Shown: piece after piece, positions 34,852-42,660 of the stretch
Layout of the letters: each line of letters starts with the position of its first letter
Position numbering within the stretch: the first letter of the stretch is position 1
Origin: Lujinxingia vulgaris
GTDB lineage: Bacteria; Myxococcota_A; Bradymonadia; Bradymonadales; Bradymonadaceae
DNA length: 64,000 nt
Direction: 5' to 3'
Assembly (NCBI RefSeq): GCF_007997005.1
Contig: NZ_VOSL01000011.1
Span: 22,676-86,675 of the forward strand
Translations under genes and position numbers: made by a program
Notes under the pieces: generated by a model
The model's database searches: none
The model's input: only the letters and a program-made list of their open reading frames with translations
Told to the model about the DNA's origin: nothing

Positions 34852-36582
34852 ATGCCCGCCTCGATTCGACACTTCTGTTTGCTGGCTCTTGCCGCGCTGG
34901 CCTTTTCGGCCGGTTGCGCAAGCAATGAGCGCCCCGCCTGCGGCACCTCCGACGACTGCCCCGATGAGGGTCAAGTCTGCCGCGAAGGTGCATGCACCGT
35001 GGTCAGTCAACCCACCTGCAGCGGCGACAGCGACTGCGACCCGGGCTTTGTCTGCGTCGCCTCCATCTGCGAGCGCACCTCCGTCGACCCGGACGCTGGC
35101 GAGCCTGACGCCGACACCACCCCCGACGTCAACATCCCCGATGCCGACACCGAGCCGGACACCGAAGAGCCCGACACCGACCAACCGCGCGTCACGCGCG
35201 TGATCCCCGTCGACGGCGCCCGCCAGGTGCCCCTGGACACCGACATCCAGGTCACCTTTAGCAAAGAGATTGACGCGTTTCGCACGCTCAACATCCAGTC
35301 CTTCTTCATCTCCGACCCCGACGGCATTGCCAGCACGCACGGCAACATCGAGGTCGACATTGAGTATCAGGAAGACGAGCGCATCGCCGTGCTCACCCCG
35401 CGCCAGCCGCTGCGCCCGGCCACCCAGTACACGGTCATCGTGACCACCGGTGTTCAGGACAACGCCCAGCCGGCCAACCCCCTCTTCCAGCGCTTTGAGT
35501 CGACCTTTGTGACCGACTCCACCGAACCGGCCGACCTCCAGGAGATCGCCGCGACCTACGCACCGGTCATCTACCAGGATACTCGCCTGGTCGAAGGCAG
35601 CGAGATCAACATCGACGTCCCCACGACGATCGACTTCGACGGCGACTTCGACGCGTCCAACAACCTGGCCAACGCGCGTCGCTCGACCACGCGTACTTCC
35701 GCCGCCGTCTACTACTCGGTGACCGAGACCGAGTCGCACAACTTCATCCACTACACGCTCTACTACCCCTCTCGCCGCACGCTCAACGCCGGCGACTTCC
35801 TGTACGCCGAGCACGACTTCACTGACATCGTGGTCGCCGTCAACCGCGCCAGCGGTGAGGTGGAACTGGTCGAAGGCACCCGCGTCGAAGGCGCCCACTC
35901 CAACGAGCCCTACCTGACCTACAAGCCCAACAGCTCCTCGGTCTCCGGCCGCGGCTCCAACGACTTCTTGACCTTCCCGGCCAGCGCCCTGGAAGACGGC
36001 GCGCGCTACCCCCTCTTCGTGCCCAGCGGCGTGCACGCAGGATGCAACTGGGTGAAGCGCTCCGACGGCATCACCAACACCCAGTGCCCCTACAACGATG
36101 AGTCTTTCAACAGCAGCAGCGACGACGCCGGCTTTGTGCTTCGCCCGGGCGACCAGGGCCAGACCTACGACGACGCCACCGAAAACCCGGAGACGGGTCT
36201 GCGCGAGATCACCTATGAGCTCGTGCCCTTCGTCGACGCCATCTGGTCGCGCCGTGCCGACTTCAGCTGCGGCATCTTCGACGGCGTGGGCTTCTCCTAC
36301 GCCCCCGAAGACGTCCCCGACTACGAGCGCCTGGTGGGAAGCACCCCCAACAGCCCGCTCTACCTGCCGACCTCGCTGTGCAGCGAGAGCGCAAACAGCA
36401 ATGGCAAGACGCCTTTTGCCTGGTACAAGTTTGGCACCAACACCGGCGGCGCCTGGTTCCTGGACCCGGCCATCGCCCTGAGCACCCGCTACGACTTCGG
36501 CGAGTCTTTCAGCCGTGAGTATTGCTACAACCGCTTCTTTGACGTGGACCGCCGTGACGATCCGGCGTGCGCCGCGGAGTGA
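34852..36582 (+). CDS. Surface lipoprotein with Cys-rich repeats, acidic linker and Ig-like (Big_5) domain
   Basis: The 576-residue precursor starts MPASIRHFCLLALAALAF with lipobox SAGC (Cys22). Residues about 30-80 hold two Cys-rich units (CGTSDDCPDEGQVC and CSGDSDCDPGFVC), common in myxobacterial surface proteins. A linker about 40 residues long is nearly all Asp, Glu, Pro and Thr (DADTEPDTEEPDTD). Next is a Big_5/SbsA-type Ig-like domain (VTRVIPVDGARQVPLDTDIQ ... LRPATQYTVIVTTGV). The C-terminal 400 residues are unrecognised and rich in Tyr and Asp. GGAG at 34842-34845 favours this ATG over the one at 34840. Confidence 0.8.
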   Translation: MPASIRHFCLLALAALAFSAGCASNERPACGTSDDCPDEGQVCREGACTVVSQPTCSGDSDCDPGFVCVASICERTSVDPDAGEPDADTTPDVNIPDADTEPDTEEPDTDQPRVTRVIPVDGARQVPLDTDIQVTFSKEIDAFRTLNIQSFFISDPDGIASTHGNIEVDIEYQEDERIAVLTPRQPLRPATQYTVIVTTGVQDNAQPANPLFQRFESTFVTDSTEPADLQEIAATYAPVIYQDTRLVEGSEINIDVPTTIDFDGDFDASNNLANARRSTTRTSAAVYYSVTETESHNFIHYTLYYPSRRTLNAGDFLYAEHDFTDIVVAVNRASGEVELVEGTRVEGAHSNEPYLTYKPNSSSVSGRGSNDFLTFPASALEDGARYPLFVPSGVHAGCNWVKRSDGITNTQCPYNDESFNSSSDDAGFVLRPGDQGQTYDDATENPETGLREITYELVPFVDAIWSRRADFSCGIFDGVGFSYAPEDVPDYERLVGSTPNSPLYLPTSLCSESANSNGKTPFAWYKFGTNTGGAWFLDPAIALSTRYDFGESFSREYCYNRFFDVDRRDDPACAAE

Positions 36583-36587
36583 GACTG

Positions 36588-36878
36588 ATGATGACGCGAC
36601 TCGCCCCACCCCTTCGCCTTCTGACGCTGAGTGCGCTGACCCTGGCGCTGCTCAGCACAGGCTGCCGCTCCACCCCCGAGGCCAGCAACGCGCGCAGCGG
36701 GGAGCGCCGGGTGCTTCAGACCGGCTCCACCATGGAGAAGCCTTCCGCCGAGGAGCTGGAGGGCAACCCCTGCGGCAACCCGGACTGGGCGAAGTTGCCC
36801 CCGGAGGTCGGCCAGCTCTCGGAGACCGACGCTACCGGCGACGACACCTCCGGGGAGCCGGAGGACGAGGCGCGTTGA
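36588..36878 (+). CDS. Small lipoprotein, unknown function
   Basis: Predicted 96 residues with signal LLTLSALTLALLSTGC (lipobox STGC) and a short acidic, disordered-looking mature part (GDDTSGEPEDEAR) containing a single further Cys in GNPCGNPDW. It lies 5 bases after the large Big_5 lipoprotein gene and shares its transcript; GGAG before the ATG supports the start. A terminator follows. Confidence 0.7.
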   Translation: MMTRLAPPLRLLTLSALTLALLSTGCRSTPEASNARSGERRVLQTGSTMEKPSAEELEGNPCGNPDWAKLPPEVGQLSETDATGDDTSGEPEDEAR

Positions 36879-36905
36879 GCCCATCGCTCACGCTGTGTTA
36901 GCTCA

Positions 36906-36937
36906 AGCGGGCCGCCATCCAGGGCGGCCCGCTTTTT
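36906..36937 (+). terminator. Terminator after the two lipoprotein genes
   Basis: Perfect stem AGCGGGCCGCC / GGCGGCCCGCT (36906-36916 with 36923-36933), 6-base loop, five T. It ends 27 bases before the moeA start. Confidence 0.83.
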
Positions 36938-36963
36938 CGTTTCCCCCGCCCGAACGAACACCT

Positions 36964-38181
36964 ATGAGCCAGTTTATCTCCGTCGAAGACGCCCTCGACC
37001 ACATCCTCAACGCCGCGCCCAACCCGGGCATCGAGCGGGTCAGCCTGCCCGAAGCCGCTGGCCGCTACCTGGCGAAGGTGATCAACGCCCCGGCCGACGT
37101 CCCGGCCTTCGACAACTCGGCGATGGACGGCGTGGTGGTCCGCCGCGACGACCTGGCCAACCTCCCCGTCACCTTGCCCATCGTGGGCGAATCGGCCGCC
37201 GGCCACCCGGCCCACCGGGAGCTGCGCGATGGCGAGGCGATGCGCATCTCCACCGGCGCGCGCATCCCAGACAGCGCGGACCAGGTGGTCCCCCGCGAGC
37301 TCTGCGACTTCGGCGACGACGAGGTCAAAATTCTCGAGCGCCCCGACCACGACCACATCCGCCGCTGCGGCGAGTATCTGGCGAAGGGGCGGCCCGCGCT
37401 CTTTCCGGGGCAACGCCTGGACGCCGCGGCGATTGGACTTCTGGCCAGCTTCAACATCGCCGCCCCCTCGGTGATGCGCCGGCCCACCGTCGCGATCGTG
37501 GCCACCGGCGATGAGCTCGTCGAAGTCGGCGCCCAGCCCGGCCCCGGTCAAATCATCAACTCCAACGCCTACATGATCGAGGCGCTGGTGCGCAGCTGCG
37601 GCGCGACCCCGCGCGTCTTCCCCATCACCGCCGACAGCTACGAAGCGGTCTCGGAGACCTTCGCCCGGGCCAGCGCCACAAGCGACCTCGTCATCAGCAT
37701 CGGCGGCGTCTCGGTCGGAGAGCACGACCACGTGCGCCGGGTGCTCGACGAGGTGAGCCAGGGCATGACCTTCTGGAAGATCCGCATGAAGCCGGGCAAG
37801 CCCCTGGCCTTTGGCACCACCGAGCGCGGCGTGGCGCTGGTGGGACTTCCGGGGAACCCGGCATCGAGCTTCGTCGGTTTTCAGCTCTTTGTCCGACCGC
37901 TGCTGGCCTGCGCCCAGGGGGTGCCCCGCGACCAGGCCAGCCTCCCGCGCGTGAACGCAGTGCTCGACGCCCCGGCAAAGGGTGCGGGCGGGCGCAGGGC
38001 TTACCTCGCCGGACAATGGTACGCCCAGCGTGGGGTCATTCGTTTCGCCCCCTTAAGCGACCAGAGCAGCGGAAACCCCGCCCTCTTCGCCGGCGCCAAC
38101 GCCTTAGGCATCGTCGACGAAGGGGTGGGCGAGCTCAGCGCCGGCGCGAGCCTCCCGGTGCTCTTGCTACCTGGAGGCTAA
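36964..38181 (+). CDS. moeA: Molybdopterin molybdenumtransferase MoeA
   Basis: MoeA inserts molybdate into adenylylated molybdopterin, the last common step of molybdenum cofactor synthesis. The 405-residue product has VPAFDNSAMDGVVVRRDD, the STGARIPDSAD element, the MoCF-like domain (VAIVATGDELVEVG, ISIGGVSVGEHDHV) and the C-terminal block LPGNPASSFVGFQLF. All are intact. The ATG at 36964 follows the terminator; an open frame from 36895 runs through it and is not used. No other cofactor gene or molybdoenzyme is in the window. Confidence 0.95.
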   Translation: MSQFISVEDALDHILNAAPNPGIERVSLPEAAGRYLAKVINAPADVPAFDNSAMDGVVVRRDDLANLPVTLPIVGESAAGHPAHRELRDGEAMRISTGARIPDSADQVVPRELCDFGDDEVKILERPDHDHIRRCGEYLAKGRPALFPGQRLDAAAIGLLASFNIAAPSVMRRPTVAIVATGDELVEVGAQPGPGQIINSNAYMIEALVRSCGATPRVFPITADSYEAVSETFARASATSDLVISIGGVSVGEHDHVRRVLDEVSQGMTFWKIRMKPGKPLAFGTTERGVALVGLPGNPASSFVGFQLFVRPLLACAQGVPRDQASLPRVNAVLDAPAKGAGGRRAYLAGQWYAQRGVIRFAPLSDQSSGNPALFAGANALGIVDEGVGELSAGASLPVLLLPGG

Positions 38182-38187
38182 AGCGGC

Positions 38188-39480
38188 TCACCAGCAGGTC
38201 GGAAGCCCTTCGAGCATCGAGAGGTCCTGGGCCGGCGGCGCCGTCACATCCTCACAGGCCTCCCCGGACATCAGCCGGTAGTCCATGCCCATCGCCCAGG
38301 GCATCGAAGCCCGCGGCACCTGCTGCCCCCGATTAAGCGCGCTGGCCATCGTCACCGGCAGGCGGCACGTCGTCTCCAGCGAGGCAAAACGCCCCAGCGC
38401 CTCCAGCGTGGGCGCGGCCACCACCAGGAAGCGCTCCACGGGCACCTCACTGGCGCGCACCGCCTTAAACTCACCCAGGCTCACCGGGTGATGCGGCGGT
38501 AACCTCTCCTCGCCCGACGAGTACACCATCAGACCGCCTTCGCCGTTGCCATAGAGGTTGATCACGCGCACGTGCAGGGGCTCGGCCGTCTCCAGCCACA
38601 GCTCGGTCTCTTGCCCTTCGCACAGCGCGCCACCGGGGCGCGCGTCCATATGCAGCGCGACCTTCCCGTTGCCTTCGGGAAGCGGCGGCATGTACGTCTG
38701 AGGATCGATCGTCGGCGCGATCGCCTGCGGAAAACGCACCGAGCCGATCCCGCGCACCTCATCGCCTCGCTCCAGCCGGAAGCTAGCCTCCAGCATCGCC
38801 TCCTGACCGGGAATCTGTCGGATGGTGCCTCGCACCACCGCCCCGGTCGACGGAGGAAGCCCCAGCCCCGACCACCTCCCGGGTAACTTGCGCGTGGACA
38901 CTCCGCTGTAGCTCAGCGCAGCCAGGAGCTGATCGTGCAGCCACTCCGCGCGCGGTCCCCCGTTGACCCCCGAGTCGTTGATCGTATCCAGCGCCACCGA
39001 GCTCGCCTCCTCCCCCTCATCGCCCGCAAACGCCTCGATCGCGCCCTCGATCGTCGTCGCCATTCGCGTAAGCCCCGCCTCAAGCTCCCGGGTCGGCTCG
39101 GCGTACACCGCGGCGACCTTCTCCCTGGACGCCACCGCCATCACACACGCCTGACGCCCGTCGTTTGTGGTGCGCCACACCGTGACATGTTCGGCGATCT
39201 GCTCGCAGCGGTACCCCTGGCACAGGCGGTCACGCAGGCGCGTCCGCGCATCTTCGGCCGCCTGCTGCCGCGCGTTGCTCACGCTCAGCGGCACAAACGC
39301 CGTCTCCTGATGGTAGCCCGTCGGCGGTACGAGGTTGCCGCTGCACGCCTGCGGATCGGCCGGCGCCTGCACCTCTTGCGCCACCTCGCCACGCGGCGCT
39401 ACCGGCTGCGAGGCGCACCCCAATACCCCCACCATCGCCGCAACCCCGATCCATCGCCCGGCCTTCATGACTTTCACCAT
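38188..39480 (-). CDS. Lipoprotein, LPP20-like and DUF4384-like regions (caspase module, divergent gene)
   Basis: The 430-residue precursor has signal MKAGRWIGVAAMVGVLGC (lipobox VLGC). Residues about 60-140 (VSNARQQAAEDARTRLRDRL...QACVMAVASREKV) resemble the LPP20-like fold, which recurs in the neighbour at 39809. The C-terminal part (ELWLETAEPLHVRVINLYGN ... GGLMVYSS) resembles DUF4384, a domain known next to or fused with bacterial caspase-like proteins. Several in-frame Met codons precede; AAGAGG six bases before 39480 is the best ribosome site, and 39468 is the alternative. Domain names here are by eye and only moderately sure. The gene is divergent from the other two of the module. Confidence 0.7.
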   Translation of the reverse strand: MVKVMKAGRWIGVAAMVGVLGCASQPVAPRGEVAQEVQAPADPQACSGNLVPPTGYHQETAFVPLSVSNARQQAAEDARTRLRDRLCQGYRCEQIAEHVTVWRTTNDGRQACVMAVASREKVAAVYAEPTRELEAGLTRMATTIEGAIEAFAGDEGEEASSVALDTINDSGVNGGPRAEWLHDQLLAALSYSGVSTRKLPGRWSGLGLPPSTGAVVRGTIRQIPGQEAMLEASFRLERGDEVRGIGSVRFPQAIAPTIDPQTYMPPLPEGNGKVALHMDARPGGALCEGQETELWLETAEPLHVRVINLYGNGEGGLMVYSSGEERLPPHHPVSLGEFKAVRASEVPVERFLVVAAPTLEALGRFASLETTCRLPVTMASALNRGQQVPRASMPWAMGMDYRLMSGEACEDVTAPPAQDLSMLEGLPTCW

Positions 39481-39808
39481 CGCCATCCTCTTCATCATCT
39501 CATCGAATCGCGGCCCGACCTCGGGCCATTGTTTTCCGTCGTCGGCATCTTCGCCGCGCCCTGCTTCACCATCGTCCGCCCCTGAGACGTCGCTTTGCCC
39601 GGGGCATTCAACCTCCGCCACGCTTACGCCGGACCCGCTCGCCATGACAAACACCAACGCTTTGTGGCAGGTTCATCCGGTCGATGAATAATGCCCGGGC
39701 GGGGGCGTCTTCTGCCCACCTCGCAAGCATTGGCTTTGCGCAAACATGACGAAAGCGCCCGGTTTCGTGGCGCGAACACAGAACCTAAGCAGTCTACGGA
39801 GAATAGTG
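39481..39808. other. Divergent intergenic region, 328 bases
   Basis: Shared control region of the divergent lipoprotein genes. It holds the weak promoter candidate at 39662-39692. An open minus-strand extension of the upstream gene reaches 39657 but lacks a signal peptide at that point and is not credited. Confidence 0.45.
39662..39692 (+). promoter_or_regulatory. Weak promoter candidate for the caspase operon
   Basis: TTGTGG at 39662-39667 and AATAAT at 39687-39692 with TG just before the -10; the 19-base spacer is long. It is the most promoter-like sequence in the region. Confidence 0.3.
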
Positions 39809-41068
39809 ATGCGAATCTTCCCTGTCAGCACGCAACTGGGGCGCCCCCTGGCGGCCCTGGGCCTCCTGGCCATGATCATCCCGGCCATGAGCACCGGCTG
39901 CTCCGGCAACAACGTCGAGCGCCCCGACGCCAACCAGATCGCCCAGGGCCCCTACGTGGCCGGCGCGCGCGAAGGGGTCTACCTGCGCGCCTCCTTCGAC
40001 AGCGATCCCTCCATGTACATCGGGCGCTTTATCAGCCCCGGCGTGGCCTCCGACGAGATCGACGAGAACCGCGGCGTGCAGACCTCCTGCAGCCAGTACA
40101 TCACCTACCGCGAGGTCAACGCCGCCGGCCAATTCGACGAGTATTACCAGAGCTCCACCTCCGTCAAAGCCTCGCTCGGCCTGCAGCCCCCGGCCATCAG
40201 CGGCGCCCCCTCCGGTCAGGCCTCGGTGGGCAACGAGCGCACCACCAACGTGCGGGTGCGCTACAACCTCACCAAAAAGCTCGTCGCCCACATCGAAGAT
40301 TTCGACGCCTACAACAGCTGCTGTGAGTCGGCCGCCGGCGCATGCTCCGGCAAATACATCGGCGAATTCTGGGCCGGCGAGGGCACCCTCTTCCAGAACA
40401 CCGGCCGCGCCACCGACGTCAACGTCGGCGGTCAGGGCGGACCCGACCTCGGCGGCACCGCCTACCAGGTTGGTGGCGACGTGGAGGTCGCCGACGGCTG
40501 GGCCTGGCGCCGCGCCATCACCTTCGACAACGTCTACTTCGCCTTCCGCGTTGTCGACGCCGAGATCGGCGGCTGCGCCTGGATCGACCGCCCGCCGCAG
40601 AGCGATGAAGGCCAGTACTTCGTCGGCATCAGCCCGCCGGCGGCCACCGAAGACATCGCCCGCACCATGGCCATGCGCAACGCCCGCACCCAGGTCGTGC
40701 AATACCTGGGTGAGGCCATCGTCAGCGAATCGGTCAGCCGCGCCAACCTCCAGGGCTACCTCGACGACGAGACCGTCGTGGCCACCGCCGCCGAAGGCAT
40801 CGCCTCCCGCGTCAAAGATGAGCGCTACTGCCCGGCCGAAACCACCGAATCCCCCGACGGCATCCAGTACACCGCCCGCGTCCTGGCCTTCTTCCCCTAC
40901 AGCGAAGAAGAAAAAGCTCGCCGCGAGATGGTCGAGTCCATCGCCGAGCAGACCGGCGACGAGGAGATCAAAGCCATCGAAGACGAGCTCGACGAAGAGA
41001 GCGACACCGCCGACGAGAGCGCTCAGGACACCTCCGAGGTGCCGGCCGCCGACGAGGAGGTTGAGTAA
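39809..41068 (+). CDS. Lipoprotein, LPP20-like (caspase module)
   Basis: The 419-residue precursor has signal LAALGLLAMIIPAMSTGC (Cys31). The middle third carries several Cys (YNSCCESAAGACSG), probably disulfide-bonded. Residues about 290-370 (TMAMRNARTQVVQYLGEAIV ... YTARVLAFFPYSEEEKARRE) resemble the LPP20-like domain. The tail is highly acidic (DEESDTADESAQDTSEV). GGAG before the ATG at 39809 and the signal peptide fix the start. Its stop shares one base with the start of the caspase gene, so the two are translated together and probably act together at the outer membrane. Confidence 0.75.
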   Translation: MRIFPVSTQLGRPLAALGLLAMIIPAMSTGCSGNNVERPDANQIAQGPYVAGAREGVYLRASFDSDPSMYIGRFISPGVASDEIDENRGVQTSCSQYITYREVNAAGQFDEYYQSSTSVKASLGLQPPAISGAPSGQASVGNERTTNVRVRYNLTKKLVAHIEDFDAYNSCCESAAGACSGKYIGEFWAGEGTLFQNTGRATDVNVGGQGGPDLGGTAYQVGGDVEVADGWAWRRAITFDNVYFAFRVVDAEIGGCAWIDRPPQSDEGQYFVGISPPAATEDIARTMAMRNARTQVVQYLGEAIVSESVSRANLQGYLDDETVVATAAEGIASRVKDERYCPAETTESPDGIQYTARVLAFFPYSEEEKARREMVESIAEQTGDEEIKAIEDELDEESDTADESAQDTSEVPAADEEVE

Positions 41069-42561
41069 TGAAGCCATCCTCCCGCATGTTCACGGGGCTG
41101 GCGCTGGGCGCAGGTCTGAGCATCGCGCTCAGCGCCTGCACCCCCTGGCACGCCAAGCAGGGCTTTGAAGATCGTCAGGCCCTCTACACCCCCGAAGGCC
41201 AGGCCCGCATGGTCGAGCTGGTCAAGGCCGGCGGCCCCGACGGGCACTACGCCTCCTACTACCTGGTCAACGCCGACGCCGAGACCATCGCCCCGGTGAT
41301 GCCGGAGCTCATCCGCATCTACGCCTCCGAATGCAACGTGGAAGAGGGCATCGCACCAGATGCAGACGAGTGGGTCACCGACAACTCCTGCGACGCCCTG
41401 GTCAACACCGCCACAAAATTCGGCGAGTCCAGCGTCCCGGAGCTCGCAAAGGTCAACCCCTACGCCGCCTCGCTGGGGCTGGGCGCGCTGGGGCCCGAGG
41501 GCGCCGCGGGCCTTCCCACCCTCGTCTCCGCGCTCGGCTCCGAATACCCCTCGGTGCGCCGCGCGGCCATCGACGCCCTGCGCAACATCGCGGTGCCCGA
41601 GGCCCGCGTGCTGCTCGCGCTGGAGAACGTCTCCCAGAACGACGCCAACGACCAGGTCCGCGACGCCGCCGCCCGCGCGCTGCTCTCACTGAGCGCCCAA
41701 CGCGACGCCGGACAGCCCGACTCGCCCACCCCCCGGCCGGAGCGCCCGGGCAACGACGCCCCCGCGGTGGTCGCTCGCCCCGACGACATCGCGCTCGTCA
41801 TCGGCGTGGAGGATTACCGTGGTGGCCTGCCCTCCTCCACCGGCGCTCGCGCCGACGCTCGCGCTTTTGCCGACCTGGCCGAAACCCACCTGGGTCTACC
41901 GCGCCGCAACATCATCACCCTCCTCGATGACCAGGCCACCCGCTCCTCCCTGGAGGCCTACTTCCAGGAGTGGCTGCCGAAAAACGCCAAAAGCACCGGC
42001 CGCGTCTACGTCTTCTTCGCCGGTCACGGCGCCCCCGATCCTCAGACCGGTGACGCCTACCTTGTTCCCTGGGATGGCGACCCGCGCTTCATCAACCGCC
42101 AGGGCATGGGCATCGATGCGCTCACCTCCCAACTTCGTGAGCTCACCGCCTCCGAGGTCGTCGTCATGCTCGACGCCTGCTTCTCGGGCTCCGGCGGCCG
42201 CAGCGTGCTCGCCGAAGGCACTCGCCCCCTGGTCCCTGTCAAAGATCTCGAGGTCGCCCCGCGCGACGACCAGCCCGCGCGCTTTGCCCTGCTCAGCGCT
42301 GCGGCCGCCGACGAGGTCACCGGCACGATGAGCGGCACCGGCCACGGCCTCTTCTCGTACTTCCTGATCGAAGGCCTCAGCGGACAGGCCGACGCCAACG
42401 CGGACGGGGTTGTGGAGCTTGGCGAAGTCAGCGCCTACCTCAGCGGAAATGTCCCCGACGAGGCCCGACGCGACAACCGTGACCAGACGCCCACCGCCCA
42501 CTTCGAACCTCAATCCATCGCGCGCATGCCGGTGGTCACCTTTGAGGCCGAAGCACCCTGA
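41068..42561 (+). CDS. Caspase-like (peptidase C14) lipoprotein with HEAT-like repeats
   Basis: The 497-residue precursor has lipobox LSAC (Cys24), a helical HEAT-like region (about 60-210; SEYPSVRRAAIDALRNIAVP) and a caspase domain (about 238-490). The catalytic pair is present: His320 in VFFAGHGA and Cys371 in VVMLDACFSGSGGRS, preceded by the typical IALVIGVEDYRG strand and the LLDDQATRSSLEAYFQEWL helix. Near the end DANADGVVELGE is a perfect EF-hand-type calcium loop. It should be an active, Arg/Lys- or Asp-specific cysteine protease anchored in the envelope. It is the last gene of its operon and is followed by a terminator. Confidence 0.88.
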   Translation: MKPSSRMFTGLALGAGLSIALSACTPWHAKQGFEDRQALYTPEGQARMVELVKAGGPDGHYASYYLVNADAETIAPVMPELIRIYASECNVEEGIAPDADEWVTDNSCDALVNTATKFGESSVPELAKVNPYAASLGLGALGPEGAAGLPTLVSALGSEYPSVRRAAIDALRNIAVPEARVLLALENVSQNDANDQVRDAAARALLSLSAQRDAGQPDSPTPRPERPGNDAPAVVARPDDIALVIGVEDYRGGLPSSTGARADARAFADLAETHLGLPRRNIITLLDDQATRSSLEAYFQEWLPKNAKSTGRVYVFFAGHGAPDPQTGDAYLVPWDGDPRFINRQGMGIDALTSQLRELTASEVVVMLDACFSGSGGRSVLAEGTRPLVPVKDLEVAPRDDQPARFALLSAAAADEVTGTMSGTGHGLFSYFLIEGLSGQADANADGVVELGEVSAYLSGNVPDEARRDNRDQTPTAHFEPQSIARMPVVTFEAEAP

Positions 42562-42584
42562 GCGTGACGCGTTCATTCCCGAAT

Positions 42585-42623
42585 AAAAAAGCCCCGCAGC
42601 GCGCAGCGCTGCGGGGCTTTTTT
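42585..42623. terminator. Bidirectional terminator between the caspase gene and the kinase gene
   Basis: Eighteen-base perfect stem (AAAAAAGCCCCGCAGCGC, 42585-42602, with 42606-42623) and a 3-base loop, ending in six T on each strand. One of the strongest hairpins in the window. Confidence 0.92.
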
Positions 42624-42660
42624 AGGCCTGAGAATCTCTTGCAACACGGTGTCCGGCCGC

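Noticed and set aside
34645..36609. Minus-strand ORF of 654 codons antisense to the Big_5 lipoprotein
   Set aside because: Val/Gly/Ala-rich shadow; the plus strand has lipobox, Cys-rich repeats and an Ig-like domain.
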